Shown in pieces: positions 43,438 to 51,385 of a stretch of 64,000 nt of DNA (positions are counted from its first letter, which is position 1; each line of letters opens with the position of its first letter). The stretch is from JAKACA01 sp049510975 (GTDB lineage Bacteria; Actinomycetota; Acidimicrobiia; Acidimicrobiales; Bog-793), in assembly GCA_049510975.1 (NCBI GenBank), contig JBEKYM010000013.1:36226-100225 (forward strand), written 5' to 3'. The notes under the pieces were generated by a model that was given only the letters and a program-made list of their open reading frames with translations, was not told the DNA's origin and ran no database searches. A program made the translations under genes and the position numbers.

Positions 43438-43983
43438 ATGGCTCGCAGCACTCGTTCGGGATCACTGGGTCGGGAGCTCCCGCGCGCGGCCGGCACGCCG
43501 GGACGCGTCTCGCCGGTGAAGTCCGCCGAGTCGGCCCGGATCGGCCTCGCGACCCGGCGCACCGCATCCATGGCCAAGAGCGAAGCGGCCAAGTCGCTGC
43601 AGCGGTTCGTTCGTCAGGAGTACTGGAACGGGCTGTCGGCCGGCGAGGTCGTCCGTGTGGCCGGCCACCCGGCGAGGGGGCGGCACTGGCGGTTTCGGGC
43701 GCACGTGACGAACACGAGCAATGGCGCCACCTGGGTCGAGGTCGCGCTCGTCGACGGCCCGCCGCCGTCGAGGCGTCCGTCGTCTGTGGCGGTGGAGGCA
43801 GACGCGTTGTCGGCGACTGAGAAGCCTCGGGTCGAGAAGGTGCGATCGTTCGAACCGGAGCTCATCACCCCGAGATGGCGGCAGCGCTCGCGCTCGCGGT
43901 TGCTCGGTCGGCCAGTCATGATGCCAGCGGCAGAAGCACCTGCTGGAGACGCCCTCGCGGCGCGCCAGCCGTCGCTGTTCTGA
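43438..43983 (+). CDS. Basic conserved hypothetical protein
   Basis: This 181-residue protein has an Arg/Ser/Ala-rich basic N-terminus (about 60 residues). A compact domain follows (QRFVRQEYWNGLSAGEVVRVAG, GRHWRFRAHVTNTSNGATWVEVALVDG) resembling a small beta-barrel, then another basic tail. It may bind nucleic acid, but that is inference. A TAAGGT box (43424-43429) lies eight bases before the ATG. No family is recognised. Confidence 0.6.
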   Translation: MARSTRSGSLGRELPRAAGTPGRVSPVKSAESARIGLATRRTASMAKSEAAKSLQRFVRQEYWNGLSAGEVVRVAGHPARGRHWRFRAHVTNTSNGATWVEVALVDGPPPSRRPSSVAVEADALSATEKPRVEKVRSFEPELITPRWRQRSRSRLLGRPVMMPAAEAPAGDALAARQPSLF

Positions 43984-44073
43984 TCCTACGGGAGCACCCT
44001 CTCGCCAGACGGCCGGGCCGAGCTCGATCGACCGGGTTCGGGCAAGCTCGCGACCGACAAAGGAGCCGAATCG

Positions 44074-44913
44074 ATGACCGGAGACCCGACGCGTAGGTTC
44101 CCCGTGAACGGCGTGGAACTGGCTTGGGACGAGTGGGGCGCCGGTGGAGCGGACCCGCAGTTCGTGCTGTGCCACGGCTTCATCGGCTCCTCCTTCGACT
44201 TTGCCTTGCAGATCGAGACGCTGGCAGCCGACCGGCCGGTCGTAGCGGTGGATCATCGGGGCCACGGCGCCTCCACGAAGACCCACGACGCCGCCTCATA
44301 CTCGGTCGAGCAGCTCGTCGAGGATTTCGTTGCCTTCCTGCAGCACGCCACGCGGCCTCCCGTCGATCTCCTCGGTCACTCGATGGGAGGGCGCATCGTC
44401 CTCGGGACCGTGCTCGAGCATCCCGAGCTCGTGCGCTCGCTCATCCTCATGGATACGACGGCCGGATCGTTCCAGCCCGACGACCCGAAAGTGCGGGAGA
44501 TGATGAGCGCCTTCATCGCCTCCTACGACCCGGCAGCAGGCATGCCGGATCCGAACCTGATGCGCGGTCCGGAGGACGATCTCGCCGAGGTGACCACCCC
44601 GCAGTCGTGGCGGGATCGCAAGCTCGAGCTCTTCGAGGGCACCGACCCATACCTGCTGAAAGCGATCGGCACCGAGCTGTTCACCTCGAGCGCGCTCTCG
44701 GTCTGGGACCGGCTCGGGGAGATCACCTGCCCGGTCACCGTGCTCGTCGGCGAGAACGACCATCCCTTCGTCGACCGAGCCCCCGAACTGGCAGCCGATC
44801 TCCCGAACGGGCGTCTCGTCGTCATCGACGGTGCCTACCACTCGCCCCAGCTGACCCACTCGGACGAGTGGCTGGCTGCGGTTGCCGAGCACCTCGCCCG
44901 CCCGCTGTCCTAG
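44074..44913 (+). CDS. Alpha/beta hydrolase
   Basis: This 279-residue hydrolase has FVLCHGFIGSSFDF, the nucleophile elbow LLGHSMGGRIV, the acid in VGENDHPFV and the His in DGAYHSPQLTH. The DHRGHGASTK segment groups it with haloperoxidase/C-C hydrolase-like proteins. The ribosome site AAAGGAG precedes the ATG. It is convergent with the acyl-CoA synthetase. Substrate unknown. Confidence 0.87.
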   Translation: MTGDPTRRFPVNGVELAWDEWGAGGADPQFVLCHGFIGSSFDFALQIETLAADRPVVAVDHRGHGASTKTHDAASYSVEQLVEDFVAFLQHATRPPVDLLGHSMGGRIVLGTVLEHPELVRSLILMDTTAGSFQPDDPKVREMMSAFIASYDPAAGMPDPNLMRGPEDDLAEVTTPQSWRDRKLELFEGTDPYLLKAIGTELFTSSALSVWDRLGEITCPVTVLVGENDHPFVDRAPELAADLPNGRLVVIDGAYHSPQLTHSDEWLAAVAEHLARPLS

Positions 44914-44961
44914 TGGGTCGGGGCAGGCCGGCGCCCCCAGTGCGGCCGGCGCGACGTCGGC

Positions 44962-46515
44962 TCAGATTGCCCGCTCGTGGCCTTCCCAGTAGGGGTCGCG
45001 GAGCCGGCGCTTCAACAGCTTGCCGTTCGGGTCGCGGGGGAGCTCTGCCACGAAGTCGATCGATTTCGGGACCTTGAACTTCGCCACCCGCTCGGTGAGA
45101 TAGGCGAGCAGCTCCGCCTCGAGCTCGGGCCCCGGAGCGGGTTCGACGTCGTCGACCGGCTCCACGACGGCCTTGATGATCTCGCCCCACTCCTCGTCTG
45201 GGATGCCGAAGACGGCGGCATCCATGACCTTCGGGTGTGAGACGAGCTCGCCCTCGATCTCTGCCGGGTAGATGTTCGTTCCGCCCCAGATGATCATGTC
45301 GATCTTCCGGTCGCACAGGAACAGGTAGCCGTCCTCGTCGAGGTACCCGAGGTCGCCCACGGTGAAGAACTTGCCGACGCGGTTGGCGGCGGTCTTGCCG
45401 GGGTCTTTGTGATACTCGAAGTCCGCCCCAGGCATGGCCATGTAGACCGTGCCGATCTGCCCGGTCTCGAGGGCGTTGCCATCGTCGTCGAGGATGGCGA
45501 CCTCGGAGATGGGCCAGGCCTTGCCGACAGTCCCGGGTTTCGCCAACCACTCTTGTGAGTTGACGACCGTGCCTCCACCCTCACTGGCGGCGTAGTACTC
45601 GTCCACGACCGGTCCCCACCACTCGATCATGCGCCGTTTCACGTCGACCGGGCAGGGGGCGGCGGCGTGGATCATGTGGCGCATGGACGACAGGTCGTAG
45701 GACAGGCGCTGGGCCTCCGGCAATGCGAGCATCCGCCGGAATTGGGTGGGCACGAGGTGGCTGTGGGTCACCTTGTACTTCTCGATTCGCTCGAGCATCC
45801 CCTCCGGTGTCCACTTGTCCATGAGGACGACGGTGTGCCCGAAGCTGAGGGCGGCACCGGAGAACACCAGGACGGCCGTGTGGTAGAGGGGCGACCCGAC
45901 GAGGTGGACATTGTCGTCACGGGGCTGGATGCCGAACAGCATGAGAATCCCGCCGAAACCCAACCCGGCCTGCTCCGGCGTGATCGGGTTGAGGGCACGC
46001 CGGATGCCTTTCGGCCGTCCGGTCGTGCCGGACGTGTAGTTCATGACGGTTCCTGCCATGCGGTCCGGCGGCGCATCCGTCGGCTGCCTCGAGAGCAGGT
46101 CGGCGAAGCTGGCAAAACCCGGGATCTGGCCGACGGCAAAGCATCGCTCCGGATTCAGGCCTGCTTCCTTGGCAGCGGTCACCGAGATATCGGCGAAGCG
46201 CTCGTGGGCGATGAGCGCCTTGGCCTCGGAGTTCTCGAGGATGTAGGCGATCTCGGGGCCGACGAGGTGGTTGTTGATGGGAACGAGGTACCAGCCGGCC
46301 TGTGTGCAGGCGAGGTAGGTGGTGTAGAAGTCGGCGCAGTTCGGCAGCACCGTCGCGACGGCGTCGCCGCGCTCGAGGCCGAGCGCCCGCAAGCCGTGCA
46401 CGAGCTGGTTGCAACGCGCCAGCATCTCGGCCGCAGTGATCTCGGTGCCGTCCGGCTCCACGACGGCAACCTGGTCAGGCTGCTCGGTGGCCATTGCCCA
46501 AAAGCCGAACTCCAC
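44962..46515 (-). CDS. Acyl-CoA synthetase (AMP-forming, FadD-like)
   Basis: This 517-residue adenylate-forming ligase activates a fatty or other carboxylic acid with ATP and CoA. Motifs: the AMP-binding loop YTSGTTGRPKG, YYAASEGGG, GDLGYLDEDGYLFLCDRKIDMI, and the C-terminal catalytic Lys in DPNGKLLKRRL. GTG start at 46515 behind a GGAGGGGGA site. A KstR-like operator lies 49 bases upstream. Together with the thiolase and hydratase it forms a likely lipid or steroid degradation regulon. Confidence 0.93.
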   Translation of the reverse strand: MEFGFWAMATEQPDQVAVVEPDGTEITAAEMLARCNQLVHGLRALGLERGDAVATVLPNCADFYTTYLACTQAGWYLVPINNHLVGPEIAYILENSEAKALIAHERFADISVTAAKEAGLNPERCFAVGQIPGFASFADLLSRQPTDAPPDRMAGTVMNYTSGTTGRPKGIRRALNPITPEQAGLGFGGILMLFGIQPRDDNVHLVGSPLYHTAVLVFSGAALSFGHTVVLMDKWTPEGMLERIEKYKVTHSHLVPTQFRRMLALPEAQRLSYDLSSMRHMIHAAAPCPVDVKRRMIEWWGPVVDEYYAASEGGGTVVNSQEWLAKPGTVGKAWPISEVAILDDDGNALETGQIGTVYMAMPGADFEYHKDPGKTAANRVGKFFTVGDLGYLDEDGYLFLCDRKIDMIIWGGTNIYPAEIEGELVSHPKVMDAAVFGIPDEEWGEIIKAVVEPVDDVEPAPGPELEAELLAYLTERVAKFKVPKSIDFVAELPRDPNGKLLKRRLRDPYWEGHERAI

Positions 46516-46563
46516 GGACTCCCCCTCCCGGTCGGCCGACGCCGCGGCCGCACCTCACAAAAC

Positions 46564-46577
46564 TGGAACGTGTTCTC
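46564..46577. promoter_or_regulatory. KstR-like operator upstream of acyl-CoA synthetase gene
   Basis: TGGAACGTGTTCTC, read on the minus strand as GAGAACACGTTCCA, is identical in 13 of 14 bases to the site before the thiolase gene. On the minus strand the box TACCCT (46587-46582) lies just upstream, so the operator covers the expected start-point region. Confidence 0.7.
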
Positions 46578-46579
46578 GT

Positions 46580-47871
46580 TCAGGGTACCTGGAGCGGGGA
46601 GGACTGCGCATTCCCGCCCACGGCCGGCCCGACATAGGCCGCCCGCAAGCGGAAGCGGAGATGGTGGCGGTACTCCTCGATGGCATGTGCGAGCCAGCCC
46701 GCCGTACGGGCGACACTGAAGATCACCTCGGCGGAGCCCTCCACCATGCCGGCGGCACCGACGAGCGTCGCCAGCATGAGATCGACGTTCGGGAACGTGT
46801 CGCCATGGGCGGTCACGGCCTCGATGATCTCGGCGGTCGCCCCGACGATGGCGCTCGTCGGCCAGGCGGCCTGCAGGAGCGGCCAGAGGGCGGCCGCGCG
46901 GGGGTCGCGTGCCGTGTAGACGAGATGACCGAAGCCCCCCACCTTCTCGCCCAACCTCCAGCGGTCGGCGAGCGCCTCGGCCGCCCCGCGGGCGACGGCC
47001 TCGTTCAGCATCGGGACGAGGCGGTCGCCGACGCTGCCATGGAGCGGGCCTCCGAGCACTGCCAAGCCGGCGCTGACGACGAGATAGGGATCCGCCCAGG
47101 TCGAGGCGGCAACCCGCGCCGCCAATGTGGAGCTCGCCATCTCGTGGTCGGCCAGCAGCACGAGGGCGGCGTTGAGGACCGCCACCTGCTCGGGGCTTCC
47201 CGGCTGCGGGCACACGCGCGACCAGAGGCGTCGGGCGATCGACGCAGCGCCGGTGCCGTCGTCGCCGGCCACGTCGCTGGCACCGACCCGGACCGCAACC
47301 CCGGCCACGTCGCTGGCACCGACCCGGACCGCAACCCCGGCCACGTCGCTGGCACCGAGGCGGCGACGCCGTCGGGGCGCCGGTCGAAGCGCCGCGGATC
47401 GGCTGTGGCGGCAGCCGCCACGGCCACACGGGCACGATCGATCGGCGGCGTGCCGACCGGCAGCGAGCAGGCAGCTCCCCGAGCTACGGCGAGCACCGAC
47501 TCGGGCGCCGCAAACGGCGCCTCGTCGAAGGCTTCCGCCTGCCCGGTCCAGAGCCAGGCAGCGACGCGCTCGAAGCTGGCCGTCGTGCACGCCTCCTCGG
47601 CGTCCCAGCCGCGGAACCACAGCCGCCCGGCCGGTTCCAGCTGCGTGAGGGCGGAATCGATCACCACCTCGAGGCTGCCGGACCGACCGCCAGAGCGCGT
47701 CCGTCCGGCCAGCCGGGCGACTTCAGCCGGGTCGAAACGACTCTCCCTGCCCCCCGCCGCCCGCCGCCTCGACAACATCCCCCGCGACACGTAGGCGTAC
47801 AGCGTCTCCCGCTTGATGCCGAGCCGGCGGGCCGCTTCCTCCGCAGACAGCCACTCGTCTTCGGGGGCCAT
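46580..47871 (-). pseudogene. Citrate-synthase homologue with N-terminal HTH, frameshifted
   Basis: The start at 47871 opens a MerR/excisionase-like helix-turn-helix (EEAARRLGIKRETLYAYVSRG) followed by the N-terminal half of a citrate-synthase fold to about 47,360. The rest of the fold, ending at 46580, is in another frame (GGPLHGSVGDRL, GGFGHLVYTARDP, FPNVDLMLATL). A one-base loss, or equivalent -1 shift, is needed near the three-copy 36-bp repeat (47267-47358). In the C-terminal part the usual GHRVY motif reads GHLVY. Intact, this would be the actinobacterial HTH-citrate-synthase-like protein usually paired with a second citrate synthase. Sequencing error is possible. Confidence 0.75.
47267..47358. 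repeat. 36-bp tandem repeat in the HTH-citrate synthase gene
   Basis: Units beginning GGCCACGTCGCTGGCACC start at 47267, 47303 and 47339; the third is truncated after 20 bases. The 36-base period preserves frame, but the switch of reading frame in the host gene maps to this array, so it probably arose with a slippage event. Confidence 0.9.
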
Positions 47872-47877
47872 CACTGC

Positions 47878-47912
47878 ACAATACATTGATGCAATCAATA
47901 TTGACAATGTAT
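47878..47912. promoter_or_regulatory. AT-rich divergent operator/promoter between two citrate-synthase genes
   Basis: Nested inverted repeats, ATACATTG (47881-47888) with CAATGTAT (47905-47912) and ATTGAT (47885-47890) with ATCAAT (47894-47899), stand out in a GC-rich genome. On the minus strand TATTGT (47883-47878) lies six bases before the HTH-citrate-synthase ATG with a TTGTCA 18 bases further up. The palindrome therefore overlaps that promoter and is a likely binding site for the HTH domain of its own product. Confidence 0.65.
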
Positions 47913-47924
47913 GGATGGAGGACG

Positions 47925-49529
47925 ATGATCCCTCCCATGGAGCCAGCCCACGAGGCAAACCCGAGCCTGCGCCGACCGCTGCCGGCATCGGCCAAGACCG
48001 TCGCCGACCTCATGACGAGTCCCCCCGTCAGTGCGACCCCGACCGAGACGCTCGAGCAGGCAGCCGCACGCATGCACGATCATGGCGTCGGTTCGGTTCT
48101 CGTCCTCGACGGAGAACGGCTCGCCGGCATCCTCACCGAGCGCGACCTCGTCCGCGCCGGCGCCGCCGGCTGCGACCCGACGCGGGCCAGCGTGGCGGAG
48201 TGGATGACGGCCGACCCCGACTCGGTCGGGCCGGACGTCGAGGTCATCGACGCCTGGCGGAGCCTGGCCGAGCACGGTTACCGGCACATTCCGGTCGTCG
48301 ACGGCGACGTCGTCCGAGGCGTCGTCTCGATCCGGGACCTCGTCCGTGTCGCCCAACTCCGGCCCGTCGACGGCGTGTTCACCGACGTTCCCCGAGGACT
48401 CGAAGGCGTCGTCGCCGCCGAGACCTCCGTCGGTTCGGTGAGAGGGCTCGAGGGCTTCTACCACTACCGTCAGTACTCGGCCATCGATCTGTGCATGAAA
48501 CGGAGCTTCGAAGAGGTCTGGCAACTCCTCTTCGACGGCGAGCTCGCAGGGCCGGAAGAGTCGGCGAGGTTCGCCTCGGAGGTCCGGACCCTCGGGCGCC
48601 TGCCGGAAGGTCTCGCCGGCCTCTTGCCAGAGCTCGTCTCGGCTGCCAACGGCGCGCCTCCGTTGGACCAGCTGCGGACGCTGGTCTCGCTCCTCGGAAC
48701 GGCCGAAGGCTTCCGTGCCACTCAGGACCTCGGCCGCTCCGAGGTACGCCGGGATGCTTTGCGCGTCTGCGCTGCGGTGCCGACCTTGGTGGCAGCACTC
48801 TGGCGTACCGGCCGGGGAGCGCAACCGATCGAGCCGAGGCCGGATCTCGACTTCACGGCGAACTATCTCTACATGCTCTTCGGCGAGGAGCCGGACCCGC
48901 TGCATGCCAAGTCGATCGAGCGGTACCTCATCTCGACGATCGACCACGGGCTCAACGCCTCGACGTTCACGGCTCGAGTCGTCACGTCCACCGGCGCCGA
49001 CGTGGCGGCCGCGGTCGTCGCCGGCATCTCTGCCCTTTCCGGCCCGCTGCACGGCGGGGCCCCGAGCCGGGCGCTCGACACCCTCGACGCCATCGGGACC
49101 CCCGACCGAGCCGACGCCTTCATCCGGGAAGCGGTGGAGCGTGGCGACCGGATCATGGGTTTCGGGCATCGGGTGTACAAGACCCTCGATCCCCGGTCCG
49201 AGATGATGCGCGAGACGGCCGAGGAGCTCGGCGGCCCCCTCGTGGAATTCGCCGAGCAGGTCGAGCAGACCGTTGTCCGCGTGCTCGACGAGATGAAGCC
49301 CGGCCGCCAGCTGTACACCAACGTCGAGTTCTACGCCGGCGTCGTCATGGAGCTGTGCGGCATCCCTCGTGAGCTGTTCACACCGACATTCGCCGTCAGC
49401 CGGACCGTCGGCTGGTGTGCACATCTCATCGAGCAGGCGGCCGACAACCGCATCATCCGCCCGAGCTCGCGTTACGTCGGCCCTCCGCCACCGGTGCCGG
49501 TGCCGGACGCGGCCGTCGTGTCCGCCTGA
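47925..49529 (+). CDS. Citrate (or methylcitrate) synthase fused to two CBS domains
   Basis: This 534-residue protein has two N-terminal CBS domains (about residues 24-78 and 88-143: VADLMTSPPVSATPTETL, ILTERDLVRAG; VAEWMTADPDS, VVSIRDLVRV), which normally bind adenylates. A citrate-synthase fold follows. Catalytic His376 (GPLHGGA) and His415 (GFGHRVYKTLDPR) are present; the third residue, Asp in most enzymes, is Glu468 (NVEFYAG). The likely product is citrate or 2-methylcitrate. The ATG at 47925 has GGAGG three bases upstream; 47937 is an alternative. It diverges from the HTH-citrate-synthase gene. Confidence 0.85.
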   Translation: MIPPMEPAHEANPSLRRPLPASAKTVADLMTSPPVSATPTETLEQAAARMHDHGVGSVLVLDGERLAGILTERDLVRAGAAGCDPTRASVAEWMTADPDSVGPDVEVIDAWRSLAEHGYRHIPVVDGDVVRGVVSIRDLVRVAQLRPVDGVFTDVPRGLEGVVAAETSVGSVRGLEGFYHYRQYSAIDLCMKRSFEEVWQLLFDGELAGPEESARFASEVRTLGRLPEGLAGLLPELVSAANGAPPLDQLRTLVSLLGTAEGFRATQDLGRSEVRRDALRVCAAVPTLVAALWRTGRGAQPIEPRPDLDFTANYLYMLFGEEPDPLHAKSIERYLISTIDHGLNASTFTARVVTSTGADVAAAVVAGISALSGPLHGGAPSRALDTLDAIGTPDRADAFIREAVERGDRIMGFGHRVYKTLDPRSEMMRETAEELGGPLVEFAEQVEQTVVRVLDEMKPGRQLYTNVEFYAGVVMELCGIPRELFTPTFAVSRTVGWCAHLIEQAADNRIIRPSSRYVGPPPPVPVPDAAVVSA

Positions 49530-49582
49530 GCTGAACGGCCCAACGGCACCGGACAGGCCCGTCGTGTTCGCCTGAGCTGAAC
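49505..49582. repeat. 46-bp duplication spanning the CBS-citrate synthase stop codon
   Basis: CCGTCGTGTCCGCCTGAGCTGAAC (49513-49536) recurs with one mismatch at 49559-49582, and flanking GGAC is also repeated at 46-base distance. The first copy includes the last codons and stop of the citrate synthase; the second is non-coding. Confidence 0.8.
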
Positions 49583-49648
49583 CGGCTGGCGTGACCAGGT
49601 GAAGTGACCGGCATCGCCCCCATGCCGCCGAACCGGAGACCCTGGAGA

Positions 49649-49654
49649 TAACGT
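49649..49654 (+). promoter_or_regulatory. Leaderless -10 box for the ECF sigma gene
   Basis: TAACGT ends seven bases before the ATG at 49662. The start codon has no good ribosome-binding site, consistent with leaderless initiation. Whether this is a SigA-type or a self-recognised ECF promoter cannot be told. Confidence 0.4.
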
Positions 49655-49661
49655 CAGGACA

Positions 49662-50420
49662 ATGTCCGATCCCGGTGACGGCACGACTGACGAGCCCGCC
49701 TCGCCGGTCGCTCCGGAGCCGCTCGTAGATCGCCGGCATGGCGAGCCGGAGCCGGCGGCGGGACCGAAGGAGCTCGGCGACGAGAATTCTGACGCCATCG
49801 GTCATCCGGAAGCCGTTTCGCCTCGGATTGCAGGTGACGTGAGACCCGACCTCAAGGAAGCGAGCGACGAGCGGCTCGTGCTCGCCATCGCACGCTGGCG
49901 GGACGATGCCCTCGCCGAGGCCTACCGGCGGCATGCCGGGCCGGCCTTCGCGCTCGCAAAGCGCCTGCTCTGGGACGCCAGCGTCGCCGAGGAGGTCGTT
50001 CAGGAAGTGTTCGTCAAGCTCTGGAACGATCCGGAGCGATTCGATCCGGCGCGGGGGACCCTGCGCTCGTTCCTGCTCGCCCAGACCCATAGCCGATCTG
50101 TCGACCTGCTGCGCTCGGAGACGGCTCGTCGGCGCCGTGAAGAGCGCGACGCCCGCGTCACGGCGGAGGCACCCTACGACGTCGAGCACGAAGTCGGGGA
50201 CATCATGCTGGCCGAGCACGTGCGCGAGGCCTTGAGCGGGATCCCCGAGGCGGAGCGGCGGCCGATCGAGCTGGCGTACTTCGGCGGCCACAGCTATCGC
50301 GAGGTGGCACAACTTCTCGGCGAACCAGAGGGCACAGTGAAGAGCAGGATTCGAGCGGGACTGAAGCGGATGCACCACAGCCTGTCGACGGCCGGCGTGT
50401 TGGTCGGGGGCGAATCATGA
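49662..50420 (+). CDS. ECF-family RNA polymerase sigma factor
   Basis: This 252-residue group 4 sigma factor has region 2 (DALAEAYRRHAGPAFALAKRLL, AEEVVQEVFVKLW, then RGTLRSFLLAQTHSRSVDLLRSE) and region 4 (REALSGIPEAERRPIELAYF, YREVAQLLGEPEGTVKSRIR). An acidic, Pro-rich N-terminal extension of about 65 residues is longer than usual and may be regulatory. Its stop overlaps the anti-sigma start in ATGA, the standard sigma/anti-sigma arrangement (SigK/RskA type). Confidence 0.92.
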   Translation: MSDPGDGTTDEPASPVAPEPLVDRRHGEPEPAAGPKELGDENSDAIGHPEAVSPRIAGDVRPDLKEASDERLVLAIARWRDDALAEAYRRHAGPAFALAKRLLWDASVAEEVVQEVFVKLWNDPERFDPARGTLRSFLLAQTHSRSVDLLRSETARRRREERDARVTAEAPYDVEHEVGDIMLAEHVREALSGIPEAERRPIELAYFGGHSYREVAQLLGEPEGTVKSRIRAGLKRMHHSLSTAGVLVGGES

Positions 50421-51337
50421 ACCACGCGGAGATCACCGAATTGCTGGGCGCCTACGCCCTCGACGCCGTGAGCCCGGAAGAGGCGGCCGAGATCGAGGAG
50501 CACCTGGCCGAATGCCCACGCTGCCGGGCCGAGGTGGCCGCCCACCGCGAGGTGGCCGGGGTGCTCGGAAACCTCGGGGGCTCGGCACCGGCCGGGCTCT
50601 GGGCCCGCATCGCCGACGAGCTCGCCATCGGTACCGCCGGCCCGCTCGAGCCGGCGGCGGGGAAGGATTCGCCGCTCCTCGGGTTCCCGACGCTCTCGAG
50701 CCACGGAGAGGCGAGCGATCTCGACGAAGACTCCGGCGGCGAGGACGAGCAGGGCGACGAAGCCGGCGCGACGAAGGCGCCGGCACCCGTCATCTCCATC
50801 GACAGCGCCAGGCCGCTGCGCGCCATCGGCGCCCGTCCGCCCGCCTCGGTCCGGCGCCGATCCGTGTTGTTCAGCGCCGTGGCGGCTGCGGCGGCCGCCC
50901 TTGCCATCGTGGTCGGCGTGCTCTCGACCAAGGTCGTCAACCTCGACAACCGCGTGAGCGCGCTCTCGTCGGCGATCGTCCAGGGGGGCGTGAAGGCTCA
51001 GGTGAGGGCTGCGGAACTGCAGCCCGGGCACGTCAAGGTGAGCCTCACCGGAGACGACTCCAGTTGGTCGGCCACCGTCGTGGCGGTGCCGGGCGGGCAG
51101 GCGTTCCTCATTCCGGGGAAGATGCCGGCGCTGCATGCCGGGAGGACGTTCCAGGCCTGGGCGCTCGTGGGCGGCAAGTACGTCTCCCTCGGCGTGCTCG
51201 GCCGCCACCCCGGCGACTTCCCCCTGCAGTTGCAGCCCGGCATGTCGTCCGTCCTCGTCAACACCGAGCCCGAGGGCGGCTCGCCGCAGCCGACGACGCA
51301 GCCGCTGATCTCGGGCTCCCTCCCGCCTTCGCTCTAA
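50417..51337 (+). CDS. Membrane anti-sigma factor (zinc-finger, RskA type)
   Basis: This 306-residue protein has an N-terminal anti-sigma domain with the HxxxCxxC motif HLAECPRC (His29, Cys33, Cys36), then an acidic linker. One membrane segment follows (residues 150-170, LFSAVAAAAAALAIVVGVL), then an extracytoplasmic RskA-type beta domain (MPALHAGRTFQAWALVGGKYVSLG). It should hold the sigma factor at the membrane and release it on an external signal. Four-base overlap with the sigma gene. Confidence 0.92.
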   Translation: MNHAEITELLGAYALDAVSPEEAAEIEEHLAECPRCRAEVAAHREVAGVLGNLGGSAPAGLWARIADELAIGTAGPLEPAAGKDSPLLGFPTLSSHGEASDLDEDSGGEDEQGDEAGATKAPAPVISIDSARPLRAIGARPPASVRRRSVLFSAVAAAAAALAIVVGVLSTKVVNLDNRVSALSSAIVQGGVKAQVRAAELQPGHVKVSLTGDDSSWSATVVAVPGGQAFLIPGKMPALHAGRTFQAWALVGGKYVSLGVLGRHPGDFPLQLQPGMSSVLVNTEPEGGSPQPTTQPLISGSLPPSL

Positions 51338-51385
51338 CAGCCGGCGAGCTCGCGCCTCCGGCGGTCGGGTCTGCCGGAGGGCCGA

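Noticed and set aside
41332..46577. Assigning the beta-oxidation genes firmly to cholesterol catabolism
   Set aside because: The operators resemble the KstR site, but no ring-degradation genes (kstD, hsaC and similar) or the regulator are in the window. General fatty-acid control by another TetR protein is equally possible.
47267..47358. Possible CRISPR-like repeat array
   Set aside because: The 36-bp units are directly adjacent with no spacers, lie inside a coding gene, and no cas genes are present.
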